A stretch of 64,000 bases of DNA from SHLQ01 sp047638715 (GTDB lineage: Bacteria > Actinomycetota > Acidimicrobiia > Acidimicrobiales > SHLQ01): assembly GCA_047638715.1 (NCBI GenBank), contig JBLIMK010000005.1, positions 8,094 through 72,093 of the forward strand, given 5' to 3'. The notes beneath the pieces are model-generated. The model saw only the letters and a program-made list of their open reading frames with translations, did no database searches and was not told the origin of the DNA. The first letter of the stretch is position 1, and each line of letters starts with the position of its first letter. The position numbers and the translations under genes were made by a program. Below are positions 52,818 to 60,392 of this stretch, piece by piece.

Positions 52818-52820
52818 TCA

Positions 52821-53618
52821 ATGAAGAAGCAACTACTTATCCTCATCGCCGTTCTTGCAGCGGTGATGCTGCCGATGTCGGCCGCCGGCGCACAGGACGA
52901 GGTTCGTGTACACCTCATCCACGGCATCCCCGACACCGATGTTGATGTCGCGGCTGGCGGCGCCGTCGTGATCCCGGGATTTAGCTACGGCGACACCCAA
53001 GACCTGTCCGGCTTTGCTGGACAGACCCTCGAAAGCCTCCAGGTGCTTCTCGCCGGCACTGATACGGTCGCCATCGACGTTGGTGACTTCGATGTTCCAG
53101 CGTCGGGGAACTTCACCGCCATTGCACATCTTGATACAGCTGGAACACCAACGCTCAGCGTCTTCGAGAACGATACATCGACCATCGAAGCTGGCAATGG
53201 ACGCCTCGTTGTGCGCCACGCCGCTGCGGCTCCGAACGTCGACATCCTTGCAAATGGAAGTGCTGCATTCAGCGATGTACCCAACGGTGCAGAGGGTTCG
53301 CTCGACCTTGCCACGGGCACGATTTCGGCCGAGGTAGTGCCTACCGGAGAGACCGGGCCTGTCGTCATCGGCCCAGCCGACCTTCCAATCGCTGAGGGAA
53401 CGTCACTGATCGTCTACGCGGTCGGTTCGCTCGACGGCGAAAGCCTCGGTGTCCTCACGGAGACGATTACCGGTCTCGGCGCCGTCCCTAACGTGGTGAA
53501 TACCGGCAATAGCCCGATCGGCTCAGGCTCGTTCCCAACTTCGGCCGTCACTGTTGCGGCGGTCATGGGCTTCATCGTTCTCGCTGGTGCCCGTCGCCAG
53601 CTCGCAGCGAAGATCTGA
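52821..53618 (+). CDS. DUF4397 domain cell-surface protein
   Basis: 265 residues. Signal peptide about 1-24 (KKQLLILIAVLAAVMLPMSA). Two DUF4397-like beta domains follow: VRVHLIHGIPDTDVDV starts the first and LVVRHAAAAPNVDILAN the second, about 75 residues apart. The C-terminus has a Gly/Ser linker, a membrane segment (VTVAAVMGFIVLAGA) and basic residues RRQLAAKI, a wall-anchoring layout. VVNTGNSPIG precedes it, but no canonical LPxTG is present. A sortase gene starts 10 nt downstream, so the two likely share a transcript. Function otherwise unknown. Confidence 0.82.
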   Translation: MKKQLLILIAVLAAVMLPMSAAGAQDEVRVHLIHGIPDTDVDVAAGGAVVIPGFSYGDTQDLSGFAGQTLESLQVLLAGTDTVAIDVGDFDVPASGNFTAIAHLDTAGTPTLSVFENDTSTIEAGNGRLVVRHAAAAPNVDILANGSAAFSDVPNGAEGSLDLATGTISAEVVPTGETGPVVIGPADLPIAEGTSLIVYAVGSLDGESLGVLTETITGLGAVPNVVNTGNSPIGSGSFPTSAVTVAAVMGFIVLAGARRQLAAKI

Positions 53619-53628
53619 CCGGTTCACA

Positions 53629-54351
53629 ATGACCCTTACGAGCCGCGCGTTGCGCGCCTCGTTGCTCGCTATTGGGTTGGTCGTCACAGCATGTGGCGCC
53701 CGACTCGATGCGGGTGTCGAGCCTGCAGCAGCGAATCTCCCCCAAGCTGCAGCAGGCTCGGTTCCCGAATTGGTGATTACCACTGACACATCCGACGACC
53801 GGACAGGGACGATCGCGACGCAACGTCTGTCGCCCCTCGCTGCGCAGGTCGTTCCGCTGCCAAGTGCCTTCCCTGAGAGAGTGTTGTCAGGCTTGGGCGA
53901 TCCGGTCGGCGTGCCGCCCAAGAGCATCTCGCTCCAAGGACTAGGCATTGCAGGTGCACGGATCGTTCCGGTCGGTCTAGAAGCGAACGGAGAGCTCGAG
54001 GTCCCAGGCGCCGATGAAGTTGGTTGGTATCGGTTTGGAGTCGGTGTCGACGGTGGCAGCGGCTCGACCGTCCTCGCCGCTCACATTGCCTACAACGGAC
54101 GAGATGGCGTCTTTCGCGATCTGGCTGATGCAACTGTCGGGCAACAAATAGTGATCGCCCGGGCAGGAACCGATGTCGTCTACGAGATAAGTGCGATCGA
54201 CCAATACGACAAGTTCGAGCTCCCGATCAATGACTTGTTCGCCGAGGATGGTGAAGAGCGGTTGATCCTCATTACGTGCGGAGGCTCCTTCAACCCAGGT
54301 CTGCGTAGCTACGACGACAATGTCGTCGTAGTGGCCACACCCCTGGCCTGA
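53629..54351 (+). CDS. Sortase, probably lipid-anchored
   Basis: 240 residues from ATG 53629. The N-terminus SLLAIGLVVTACGARLDAG has a lipobox-like VTAC, suggesting a lipoprotein rather than the usual membrane-helix anchor. After a linker of about 75 residues the sortase fold begins (ISLQGLGIAGARIVPVGL). The catalytic histidine is in STVLAAHIAYNG, the cysteine in LILITCGGSF and the arginine in LRSYDDNVVVV. Sortases cleave a sorting signal and join proteins to the wall. The neighbouring DUF4397 protein and the interrupted gene at 54414 with an LALTG signal are candidate substrates. Confidence 0.85.
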   Translation: MTLTSRALRASLLAIGLVVTACGARLDAGVEPAAANLPQAAAGSVPELVITTDTSDDRTGTIATQRLSPLAAQVVPLPSAFPERVLSGLGDPVGVPPKSISLQGLGIAGARIVPVGLEANGELEVPGADEVGWYRFGVGVDGGSGSTVLAAHIAYNGRDGVFRDLADATVGQQIVIARAGTDVVYEISAIDQYDKFELPINDLFAEDGEERLILITCGGSFNPGLRSYDDNVVVVATPLA

Positions 54352-54413
54352 TACAGATCCTCAGATCCCTGAGCGTTGGACCGATTGGAAGGCTCCCATT
54401 CGAGGGGATTGTC

Positions 54414-54800
54414 ATGTACACCGACAAGCGCGGACCGGTTCACTTCGGCTTATTCTCGCGCCTTGTCGTGGCGGCACTCTTCGCTATCGTGATCGTGTAG
54501 AGCGGCTCTATCGGTGCCACTGCCGCACAAAATAATGGTTGCGTCGGCGGCCTGTTCGATGGTACGACTGCACTCGATAGCGACGGCGACGGTCATACCG
54601 ATGCTGCCGAAGTCGCTGCGGGCAGCGATCCCTGCCACTCTTCTTCGATGATTTCAACCGGCGCGACTGTCACGTTTCCGCCCGCTCCAGCCTTGGCGTT
54701 GACGGGTCCGGGCACCGCTGTTGTTGCTGCGCTCGTCGGCTTTATGACGCTCTTCCTCGGCGCCGCGACCTTGGCGATTGGTCGTCGCGTCGAGACGTGA
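54414..54800 (+). pseudogene. LAxTG-type sortase substrate gene interrupted by in-frame TAG
   Basis: ATG 54414 follows AGGGG with good spacing. The frame gives a signal-peptide-like start (FSRLVVAALFAIVIV), then TAG at 54498-54500, and continues in frame: SGSIGATAAQ as the rest of a signal peptide, a calcium-loop motif LDSDGDGHTDAAEVAAGSDP, and a sorting signal LALTG (within PALALTGPGT) followed by a membrane helix (AALVGFMTLFLGAATLAI) and GRRVET. Without the stop it would be 128 residues. LAxTG is the signal of class E sortases. No alternative start lies soon after the TAG, so the protein is probably not made unless the stop is read through. Confidence 0.75.
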
Positions 54801-54805
54801 GCGGC

Positions 54806-55336
54806 CTACGACGCTTGTAGCTGCTCGATATCGCCCATTCGTGAGAGCCATTGCCGCCACTGCGGAAGAATCTCAGCTCGGTCGAGATAGAGATTTTCAT
54901 AGGTAGGGACGATCGGCTTGGTCTTGAGCGCCCAGCCGATCTCGTCGAGCGTACGAGCACCTTTGGCGTTGTTGTGCTCGGCACACATCAGAACAACGTT
55001 GCGCCACGTGTGCTGGCCTCCGCGCGAGCGTGGGATGAGGTGGTCCATCGTCGACCCGCGGCGATTGCACCCGGTCTTTTGGCATGCGCCAAAGTCTCGG
55101 TAGCTGAGTGCTCGACGCGTGATCGGCGCCGCGCCTCGACGAAACGGTATGACGACCATCTCGCGAAGCCGGATGACGGCGGGAAAGGGAAACTCGGATC
55201 CGCCGCTGGCGCGCAACGTGCGACCGTCGACCTGTTCGACGAGGTCGGCGCGGTCAGATAACTGCAAACAGATTGCCCGTTGCCAGCTAATAACCCGGAG
55301 CGGCTCGTAGGACGCATTCAGAAGCAATACGGGCAT
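54806..55336 (-). CDS. HNH endonuclease family protein
   Basis: 176 residues from ATG 55336, 8 nt after a TACTGT box. The N-terminal VLLLNASYEPLRVISWQRAI is typical of stand-alone actinobacterial HNH proteins. The nuclease core has RDFGACQKTGCNRRGSTMDH, then IPRSRGGQHTWRNVVLMC and AEHNNAKGARTL, with zinc-type cysteines and the HNH residues. These proteins are chromosomally conserved and not tied to a mobile element here; their cellular role is unclear. The frame extends further upstream but without family resemblance. Confidence 0.86.
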   Translation of the reverse strand: MPVLLLNASYEPLRVISWQRAICLQLSDRADLVEQVDGRTLRASGGSEFPFPAVIRLREMVVIPFRRGAAPITRRALSYRDFGACQKTGCNRRGSTMDHLIPRSRGGQHTWRNVVLMCAEHNNAKGARTLDEIGWALKTKPIVPTYENLYLDRAEILPQWRQWLSRMGDIEQLQAS

Positions 55337-55344
55337 GCAATTCA

Positions 55345-55350
55345 ACAGTA
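55345..55350 (-). promoter_or_regulatory. -10-like box TACTGT before the HNH gene
   Basis: On the minus strand TACTGT fits TANNNT and ends 8 nt before ATG 55336. Confidence 0.35.
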
Positions 55351-55379
55351 GCCACTCGGCGGCCCCGATGTGGGTCCAC

Positions 55380-56930
55380 TCAGTTCCGAAAGACGTCGAT
55401 GACCGCACGTTCGCCATCGCCGAAGCTTGCTGCCACGTTGTTGGCGTTGCACGGAGTGGAGTCGCCAAAGCCGGCGCACCAGGTCCAGCGTCCGGCATCG
55501 CCATAGACATATCCGCTGACGCCAGCGTTTTCGGCGGCCTGTGCATCAGCTCGCACCTCGTTGACTCCGGGATTCCGGAAGGCAGCGTTGACCCAATCGA
55601 AGTTGATGTTGAAGTAACGCGGTTCACCCTGCCATACAGGTTTGGCATAGGCGTGTTTCGCCGCTCGTAGCTCCGATTCTGTTGCCGAAGCATCTTGGGC
55701 ATGCCCGGTTTCGGGAGCCACGAAGTCGAGCCACGATTCGCCCGCATAGTTGAGCTGGCCGAACTCGCTCGTTGGGGTGTGGTACGTGATCGACAACGTG
55801 TTTCCGGCATCGCGAACTCCGCGAGCCATCTCTCGCCACACCGCCTTGTTCGCCTCGGTGTTGTTCGTTCCCGCGTCTCCGCCGAATACCCACATGCTCA
55901 CCGCTGGGTGATCGCCGAACTTCTCGGCGATGTGTCGTCCGTATGCATAGGCGTTGTTCGTTGTGATCGTTCCACGGACCGCATTGCTGGTTGCCACGCC
56001 GTTATCGGCGCCCCCTCCAGGGAGGTAGAGGTTCTGCCATGCGGCGACCAGCCCGACCTTCATGCCATGGCGGTCTGCAGCATCGAGGATCTTGCGAGCA
56101 TGGGTGACGTAGGCGTTGTTGAGGATGAGCTCACCGTTCTTCATGCTGCCGACCTGACCGCCTCCAGCGAAGTTCAGGTTGTAGGTGGCCGGTGCGTGGT
56201 GGATGATGCCCGACCACGAACCGGAGAAGCCGTTCGCCTTCAGCGCCACGAAATAGTTGTCGGCCTGGGCCGGGGTCGACCGCACGAGCATCTGCCAGGC
56301 CGTGTCGTACACCGGAATGTATGTGGGAGCCGACGGCGCGATGTATCCAGCGCGCCCCTTCGTGCTCACCGGCTTGGTTGTGGGCTTGATGGTGGTCGGG
56401 GTGGCAGGCTTCGGGGTCGCCGCCTTCGGTGCGGCGGTGGTTGTTGGAGCCTTCGGAGCAGCTTGGGGAGAGGCCGCTGTGGTCGACGGCGCAGCCTCCG
56501 ACACGTTCCCAACCTCTGAAACAGCTGCGATTGTGGACGGAGCATCTCGAGAAGGTGAGACGATCGATGATGGCGTTCGGATTGGCGACGAGGTCGTGGT
56601 TGCGACTTGCGGGGCGGAGTCATCCCAGATCTCGGAGTCGGCCGCCGCGCTCGGCTGGGTCTCGAGCACGAACGCCAGAGCTTCCGGTGGATCTGCTGTG
56701 TCAAGCTGGTCTGTTGAAGGGGTTGTCGAGTCGCCGGAAGGCGCGGGGTCGATCAGCGATCGTCCGAGGATCTTTGAGTCCTCGGCGATGTCGTCTATTG
56801 GGGGAGCGGTGGATTCGACGGTCTCAGAATCCGGCTGTAATGCGATCGCAACAAGTGCGACGATCGTCATGATTCCTAACGAAACCATCAATATTTGAAC
56901 CCGAACTCGTGACCTCAGCAAACATCGCAT
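55380..56930 (-). CDS. Secreted or anchored glycoside-hydrolase-like protein (DUF4038/apiosidase-like)
   Basis: 516 residues. An N-terminal membrane segment (ILMVSLGIMTIVALVAIAL) is followed by about 150 residues of Thr/Pro/Ala-rich, low-complexity linker. The TIM-barrel-like domain from about 195 starts TAWQMLVRSTPAQADNYFVA and has ANGFSGSWSGII, ADRHGMKVGLVAAW, HPAVSMWVFGGDAG, and SITYHTPTSEF before KPVWQGEPRYF, in line with DUF4038-type glycosidases. The acidic catalytic residues are probably in the WVFGGD and WQGEPRY blocks. It likely trims surface or environmental polysaccharide. Divergent from the hydroxyacid dehydrogenase gene. Confidence 0.72.
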   Translation of the reverse strand: MRCLLRSRVRVQILMVSLGIMTIVALVAIALQPDSETVESTAPPIDDIAEDSKILGRSLIDPAPSGDSTTPSTDQLDTADPPEALAFVLETQPSAAADSEIWDDSAPQVATTTSSPIRTPSSIVSPSRDAPSTIAAVSEVGNVSEAAPSTTAASPQAAPKAPTTTAAPKAATPKPATPTTIKPTTKPVSTKGRAGYIAPSAPTYIPVYDTAWQMLVRSTPAQADNYFVALKANGFSGSWSGIIHHAPATYNLNFAGGGQVGSMKNGELILNNAYVTHARKILDAADRHGMKVGLVAAWQNLYLPGGGADNGVATSNAVRGTITTNNAYAYGRHIAEKFGDHPAVSMWVFGGDAGTNNTEANKAVWREMARGVRDAGNTLSITYHTPTSEFGQLNYAGESWLDFVAPETGHAQDASATESELRAAKHAYAKPVWQGEPRYFNINFDWVNAAFRNPGVNEVRADAQAAENAGVSGYVYGDAGRWTWCAGFGDSTPCNANNVAASFGDGERAVIDVFRN

Positions 56931-56964
56931 CGGTGCTTGTAACGGAATCGTAATATAAAACCTT

Positions 56965-56980
56965 TACCCATTTCTGGGTA
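56965..56980. promoter_or_regulatory. Perfect 6-bp palindrome in a divergent promoter region
   Basis: TACCCA (56965-56970), TTTC, TGGGTA (56975-56980) lies between the divergent glycosidase and hydroxyacid dehydrogenase genes, beside an AT-rich stretch. It could be an operator for either gene. Confidence 0.35.
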
Positions 56981-57010
56981 CAGGAGCGAGTTGAGTCATA
57001 CTTCGTAACG

Positions 57011-58063
57011 ATGAACAGCATCGAATTCGAAACGCTCGAGGCCGACGGTTGCGCCGCAATGTCACCGGGTGCGGCAGCATTCTGTACGTGTGGCGCCGAC
57101 GAGGAGATCACCGCACGCGAGAACATCTCGACCTGGCAAGGGCTTCGGTTGCGGCCCCATGTGCTGCGCGATGTCAGCGATGTCGATGTGGCCACGAATA
57201 TTCTGGGTGAACGCTGCGGTTCGCCAATCATGGTCGCGCCGATGGGTCGGCATCGGCTGTTCCATGCCGATGGCGAACGTGCAACCGCAAGCGGGGCGGC
57301 GAACGCCGACGCGATCTTCACGCTGGCGACAAACTCCACGGTGAGCATCGAAGTGGTGGCGGATCAACGTCACGCGTCACCGCAGTGGTTCCAGCTTTAC
57401 ATTTCTCCTGAACGTTCCGGGGTGGAGTCGCTCGTCGAGCGAGCGGAGGCGTCAGGCTTCTCAACGATCGTGTTGACGGTCGATCAAGCAATGTCCGGAT
57501 GGAGTCCAAGGGCTGCGGGAACACCCGTGCTTCCCTCCGACGAGATCAGGCACGTGAACCTTCCGGGACAACCGGTCGCCCGGACCAGCTACGACCCCTC
57601 GATGTCTCAAGGGCTCAGCTATCCGGCAACGATCGCCGACGTTGAATGGCTCGTCGAGCACACGTCGATGAACGTGGTCGTTAAGGGCATCCTGCGCTCC
57701 GACGATGCGATTCTCTGCGCCGACGCTGGAGCTGCGGGCATCGTCGTATCGAACCACGGTGGTCGACATCTCGACACGAGCATCGCAACTGCGGCAGCTC
57801 TCCCTGAGATAGCGCAGGCCGTCGGCGATCGACTCGAGGTATTCGTCGATGGCGGGATTCGCCGCGGCACCGACGTGTTTAAGGCGCTCGCGCTCGGGGC
57901 CGACGCAGTTCTCGTTGGACGGCCGGTCTTGTGGGGGCTGGCCCTCGATGGCGCCGCGGGGGTCGAGTTCGTTCTCGACCGTCTTCGCAGCGAACTCGCG
58001 CGCACGATGGCTCTGTGTGGCGTCTCACGAATGGCCGACATTGGTCGAGATCTGGTCGTCTAG
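57011..58063 (+). CDS. FMN-dependent alpha-hydroxy acid dehydrogenase/oxidase
   Basis: 350 residues. TIM-barrel flavoprotein of the LldD/glycolate-oxidase family: IMVAPMGRHRLFHADGERAT, QWFQLYISPERSG for FMN, a lysine in MNVVVKGILRSDDA, the catalytic histidine and substrate arginine in VSNHGGRHLD, and the phosphate-binding VFVDGGIRRGTDVFKALALG. It oxidises a 2-hydroxyacid such as L-lactate to the 2-oxoacid. The barrel's variable loop 4 is short. It is the last chromosomal gene before the tRNA-Leu remnant that marks the island boundary. Substrate and acceptor are not readable; pre-mycofactocin synthase MftD is a relative, but no mycofactocin genes are near. Confidence 0.88.
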   Translation: MNSIEFETLEADGCAAMSPGAAAFCTCGADEEITARENISTWQGLRLRPHVLRDVSDVDVATNILGERCGSPIMVAPMGRHRLFHADGERATASGAANADAIFTLATNSTVSIEVVADQRHASPQWFQLYISPERSGVESLVERAEASGFSTIVLTVDQAMSGWSPRAAGTPVLPSDEIRHVNLPGQPVARTSYDPSMSQGLSYPATIADVEWLVEHTSMNVVVKGILRSDDAILCADAGAAGIVVSNHGGRHLDTSIATAAALPEIAQAVGDRLEVFVDGGIRRGTDVFKALALGADAVLVGRPVLWGLALDGAAGVEFVLDRLRSELARTMALCGVSRMADIGRDLVV

Positions 58064-58076
58064 CGCCAGATTTCAG

Positions 58077-58130
58077 TGCCCGGGACGGGACTTGAACCCG
58101 TACGACCCTTGCGGGTCAGGGGGGTTTGAG
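58077..58130 (-). pseudogene. 3' half of a tRNA-Leu (anticodon CAA), broken at the anticodon loop
   Basis: The minus strand has the anticodon loop CTCAAAC, anticodon-stem 3' strand, a long variable arm GACCC-GCAA-GGGTC, T arm ACGGGTTCAAGTCCCGT and acceptor strand CCCGGGC plus A. On the 5' side the sequence breaks off: the five G residues needed to pair with CCCCC are replaced by unrelated DNA, and no D arm follows. This is the form of an attachment-site remnant left when DNA integrates into a tRNA gene. Confidence 0.85.
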
Positions 58131-58133
58131 TTT

Positions 58134-58268
58134 CGCCGCACCCGTCCAGACGGTGCGAATCCGTCTCCTAGACTCTTGAGTTTTCAACGATTCGTGTCCG
58201 AGGACTGCTGCCTGTGCAGCTGTATACGTCCAGTGCTCGCAGGTCCTGTGCACCTTTTGCGCACAAGG
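58134..58268. repeat. Island repeat, copy 1 (direct repeat of 61893-62030)
   Basis: A stretch of about 130 bp resembling copy 2 at 61893-62030: shared GTGTCCGAGG (58194-58203) and ATACGTCCAG (58224-58233) with nearly equal spacing, and a hairpin-like GTGC...TTTTGCGCAC at 58250-58265. A T-arm-like element GACGG-TGCGAAT-CCGTC is at 58149-58165. It directly follows the tRNA remnant. Confidence 0.7.
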
Positions 58269-58361
58269 CTTCCATCACGTCGGTTGGGCTTGCCATGCAC
58301 ACTCACCTCGGCGAGGTTTGGTGCCAACTACGATCTCGCCATTGGTGGCTAGAAGTGTGAG

Positions 58362-60392
58362 GTGGGAGTTGTGAACAGCGATAGCGAAGTTGCAAGCGTG
58401 CGTATCGGTGTACTCGGGTCCTTCAAGTTATGGGTTGATGGTGAAGAGATAGTGGTCCCTCGGGCGCAGGTTCGGATTGTTCTCGCTCGGCTGGCCATCA
58501 CGACAGGGCGAGTTTCCGTGAAGGCCCTGACCGATCTTCTTTGGGGCGACGATCTTCTTTGGGTTGACGATCGACCAAAGAACGAGAGGGCAGCGCTACG
58601 AACGGTCTTGTCCCGTTGCAGGGATGCGTTAGGAGCGGAGGCGCAGCTGCTCACAAGTGAGCACGATTCATTCGAACTGGACGTTGGGTCTGACTTGACT
58701 GAGTTCGAGTTCCTTACACTTTCGGAGCACGAGAACTCCGAGAACCAGATCGCAGCGCTCGAGAAGGCCTTGACGCTCATCCGCGGGCTTCCATTCAGCG
58801 GCTTCGACGACGTTCCATGGTTCTCCCGACGCGAGGTGGATGCCCGTGAGGCGTTGAGGCGCGCCGAGCAAAATCTGGTCGGGCTCTACGGCGCGGCGGG
58901 CAAGGATGAAGACGCTGTGAAGCTGGGCCGCCGGCTTCTCCAAGAGAACCCTGTCGACGAAGACCTCGCTGTTCTTGTCGCCATTTCGCTTTCACAGCTT
59001 GGGCGAAGAACCGAAGCAATCGGGCAGCTTGATCTGACTCGACGAGCGCTTCGAGACAAGGGCTTGGAACCAGCGGCTCGTCATCGGCAAGTCGAAGCCG
59101 ACATTCTGCGGGGAGGGCTAGATCTCGGTCGAAGCGTTGTAATTGAACCCGAGACGTCGGTCAGCCGAGGGTTTGTTGGCCGGAAAGCCGAACTTCGTCA
59201 ACTTGTCGACGCTGGCGACATCAATTTCACGGTCGTCCTTGGCGAAGCGGGAATAGGCAAGACAGAGCTGCTCAACGAGTACCAACGGGCAACTTCGGCT
59301 AGCGGCGGAACGGTCATCTTCGTGACCGCTTCATCATCGCCCAAGCGTCCCAACGAGACCATCGGGCTTCTCTTTGAGAAACTTCTAGACGCTGGTATGC
59401 AGCCCCGCCCCGAGCATGCCGGAGCAGTCTCCATGCTCGTTCCGCAACGACTCGAAGATCCCGGCAGTAGGCCAGCATCGCGTGACGCACTGATCGCCAG
59501 CTCGGTCGACTTCATTCGTACCGCGTGCTTAGATCTCGGCGCTGTGATCGTTATCGATGACGCGCAATGGCTTGACGCAGCGTCGAAGCTCGCAATAGAG
59601 CGTCTGGTGGAGTCGCAAAGTTGCCGAGTCGTCGTCAGCTCACGACTCGGATTAAGTCGAGAGTTACTCGAGCGAGCAGGGCGAGGCGGTGCAGATACTA
59701 TCCAGCGCGCTCCGCTGTCCGCATCGGCGTCTGGGGAGTTCGTGTCCCAAGAGCTCGGACACGTCGATGCCACAATTGTCGGTGATCTGCACCATCGCAG
59801 CGGTGGTAACCCTCTCTTCCTTCGGCTGCTTATCGACCTTTCGCTCGACGAGGTCGACTACGACGCAGCGCTGCCACCGGTCGTTCTGCTCGCTGTGCAA
59901 CGGCGGCTCGATTCGCTTAGTCAGGAGGGACGCCGGGTGTTGCAGGTTGCATCGGTGTTTGGACAAGACTTTCTGCTGTCGGCACTCGAGGAAGTCGTTC
60001 CGCTTCCGGTCACCGGAATTGGAGAGGCTGTCCGGATGGGTCTCGTTGTAGAGAGCCAAACGGAGGCGGCCTATAGCTTCAGTCATGCTCTCGTCGCAGA
60101 GGGTGCATATCAGCTGCTCAGTAATGGCGAACGCGTAGCACTCCATGACGAGGTCGGAAGAGCTCTGGAACGTGCTGGAGGAAGCTCGACTTTGGTGTGG
60201 CCTCATTGCCGGGAGGCAGCCGAGCTCGATCTAAATCGGGCGGTGGAAATGGCGGGGAGTGCAAGCGAGGTCTACCTGGGTTCCTACGATTGGGACGCTG
60301 CGAGAGACTGCACTGCTTGGGCTATCGAAGCGCTCGCTGAACAGCCAGGCGAGCCGGCTCACGGATTGTTGATTGCTCAGGCCCGGGCGTAA
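58362..60392 (+). CDS. BTAD/AAA-ATPase transcriptional regulator, N-terminal part (gene split by TAA)
   Basis: 676 residues. An N-terminal winged helix (VRIGVLGSFKLWVDGEEIVV) and the BTAD tetratricopeptide domain (to about 240) are followed by an AAA/STAND ATPase with FVGRKAELRQL, Walker A VLGEAGIGKTELL, Walker B AVIVIDDAQWLD and an arginine-sensor region RVVVSSRLGL. This is the AfsR/SARP-like activator architecture. The frame stops at TAA 60390-60392, and the same frame resumes immediately with ATG and the expected C-terminal helical repeats. An 18-bp tandem duplication at 58533-58568 inserts LLWVDD after LLWGDD in the winged-helix region. GTG 58371 is an alternative start. Confidence 0.8.
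   Translation: MGVVNSDSEVASVRIGVLGSFKLWVDGEEIVVPRAQVRIVLARLAITTGRVSVKALTDLLWGDDLLWVDDRPKNERAALRTVLSRCRDALGAEAQLLTSEHDSFELDVGSDLTEFEFLTLSEHENSENQIAALEKALTLIRGLPFSGFDDVPWFSRREVDAREALRRAEQNLVGLYGAAGKDEDAVKLGRRLLQENPVDEDLAVLVAISLSQLGRRTEAIGQLDLTRRALRDKGLEPAARHRQVEADILRGGLDLGRSVVIEPETSVSRGFVGRKAELRQLVDAGDINFTVVLGEAGIGKTELLNEYQRATSASGGTVIFVTASSSPKRPNETIGLLFEKLLDAGMQPRPEHAGAVSMLVPQRLEDPGSRPASRDALIASSVDFIRTACLDLGAVIVIDDAQWLDAASKLAIERLVESQSCRVVVSSRLGLSRELLERAGRGGADTIQRAPLSASASGEFVSQELGHVDATIVGDLHHRSGGNPLFLRLLIDLSLDEVDYDAALPPVVLLAVQRRLDSLSQEGRRVLQVASVFGQDFLLSALEEVVPLPVTGIGEAVRMGLVVESQTEAAYSFSHALVAEGAYQLLSNGERVALHDEVGRALERAGGSSTLVWPHCREAAELDLNRAVEMAGSASEVYLGSYDWDAARDCTAWAIEALAEQPGEPAHGLLIAQARA
58533..58568 (+). 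repeat. Imperfect 18-bp tandem duplication inside the BTAD regulator
   Basis: GATCTTCTTTGGGGCGAC (58533-58550) is followed by GATCTTCTTTGGGTTGAC (58551-58568), differing at two bases. It keeps frame and duplicates six residues (LLWGDD, LLWVDD) where relatives have one LLWGDD. Confidence 0.9.

Noticed and set aside
58077..58200. A complete tRNA-Leu gene at the left island boundary
   Set aside because: No strand pairs with the anticodon stem and no D arm or 5' acceptor follows within a reasonable distance.
44573..60392. Stop-codon recoding (for example TAA or TAG read as an amino acid)
   Set aside because: Both codons end several intact genes in the window, and the three interruptions use different stops without a shared context.
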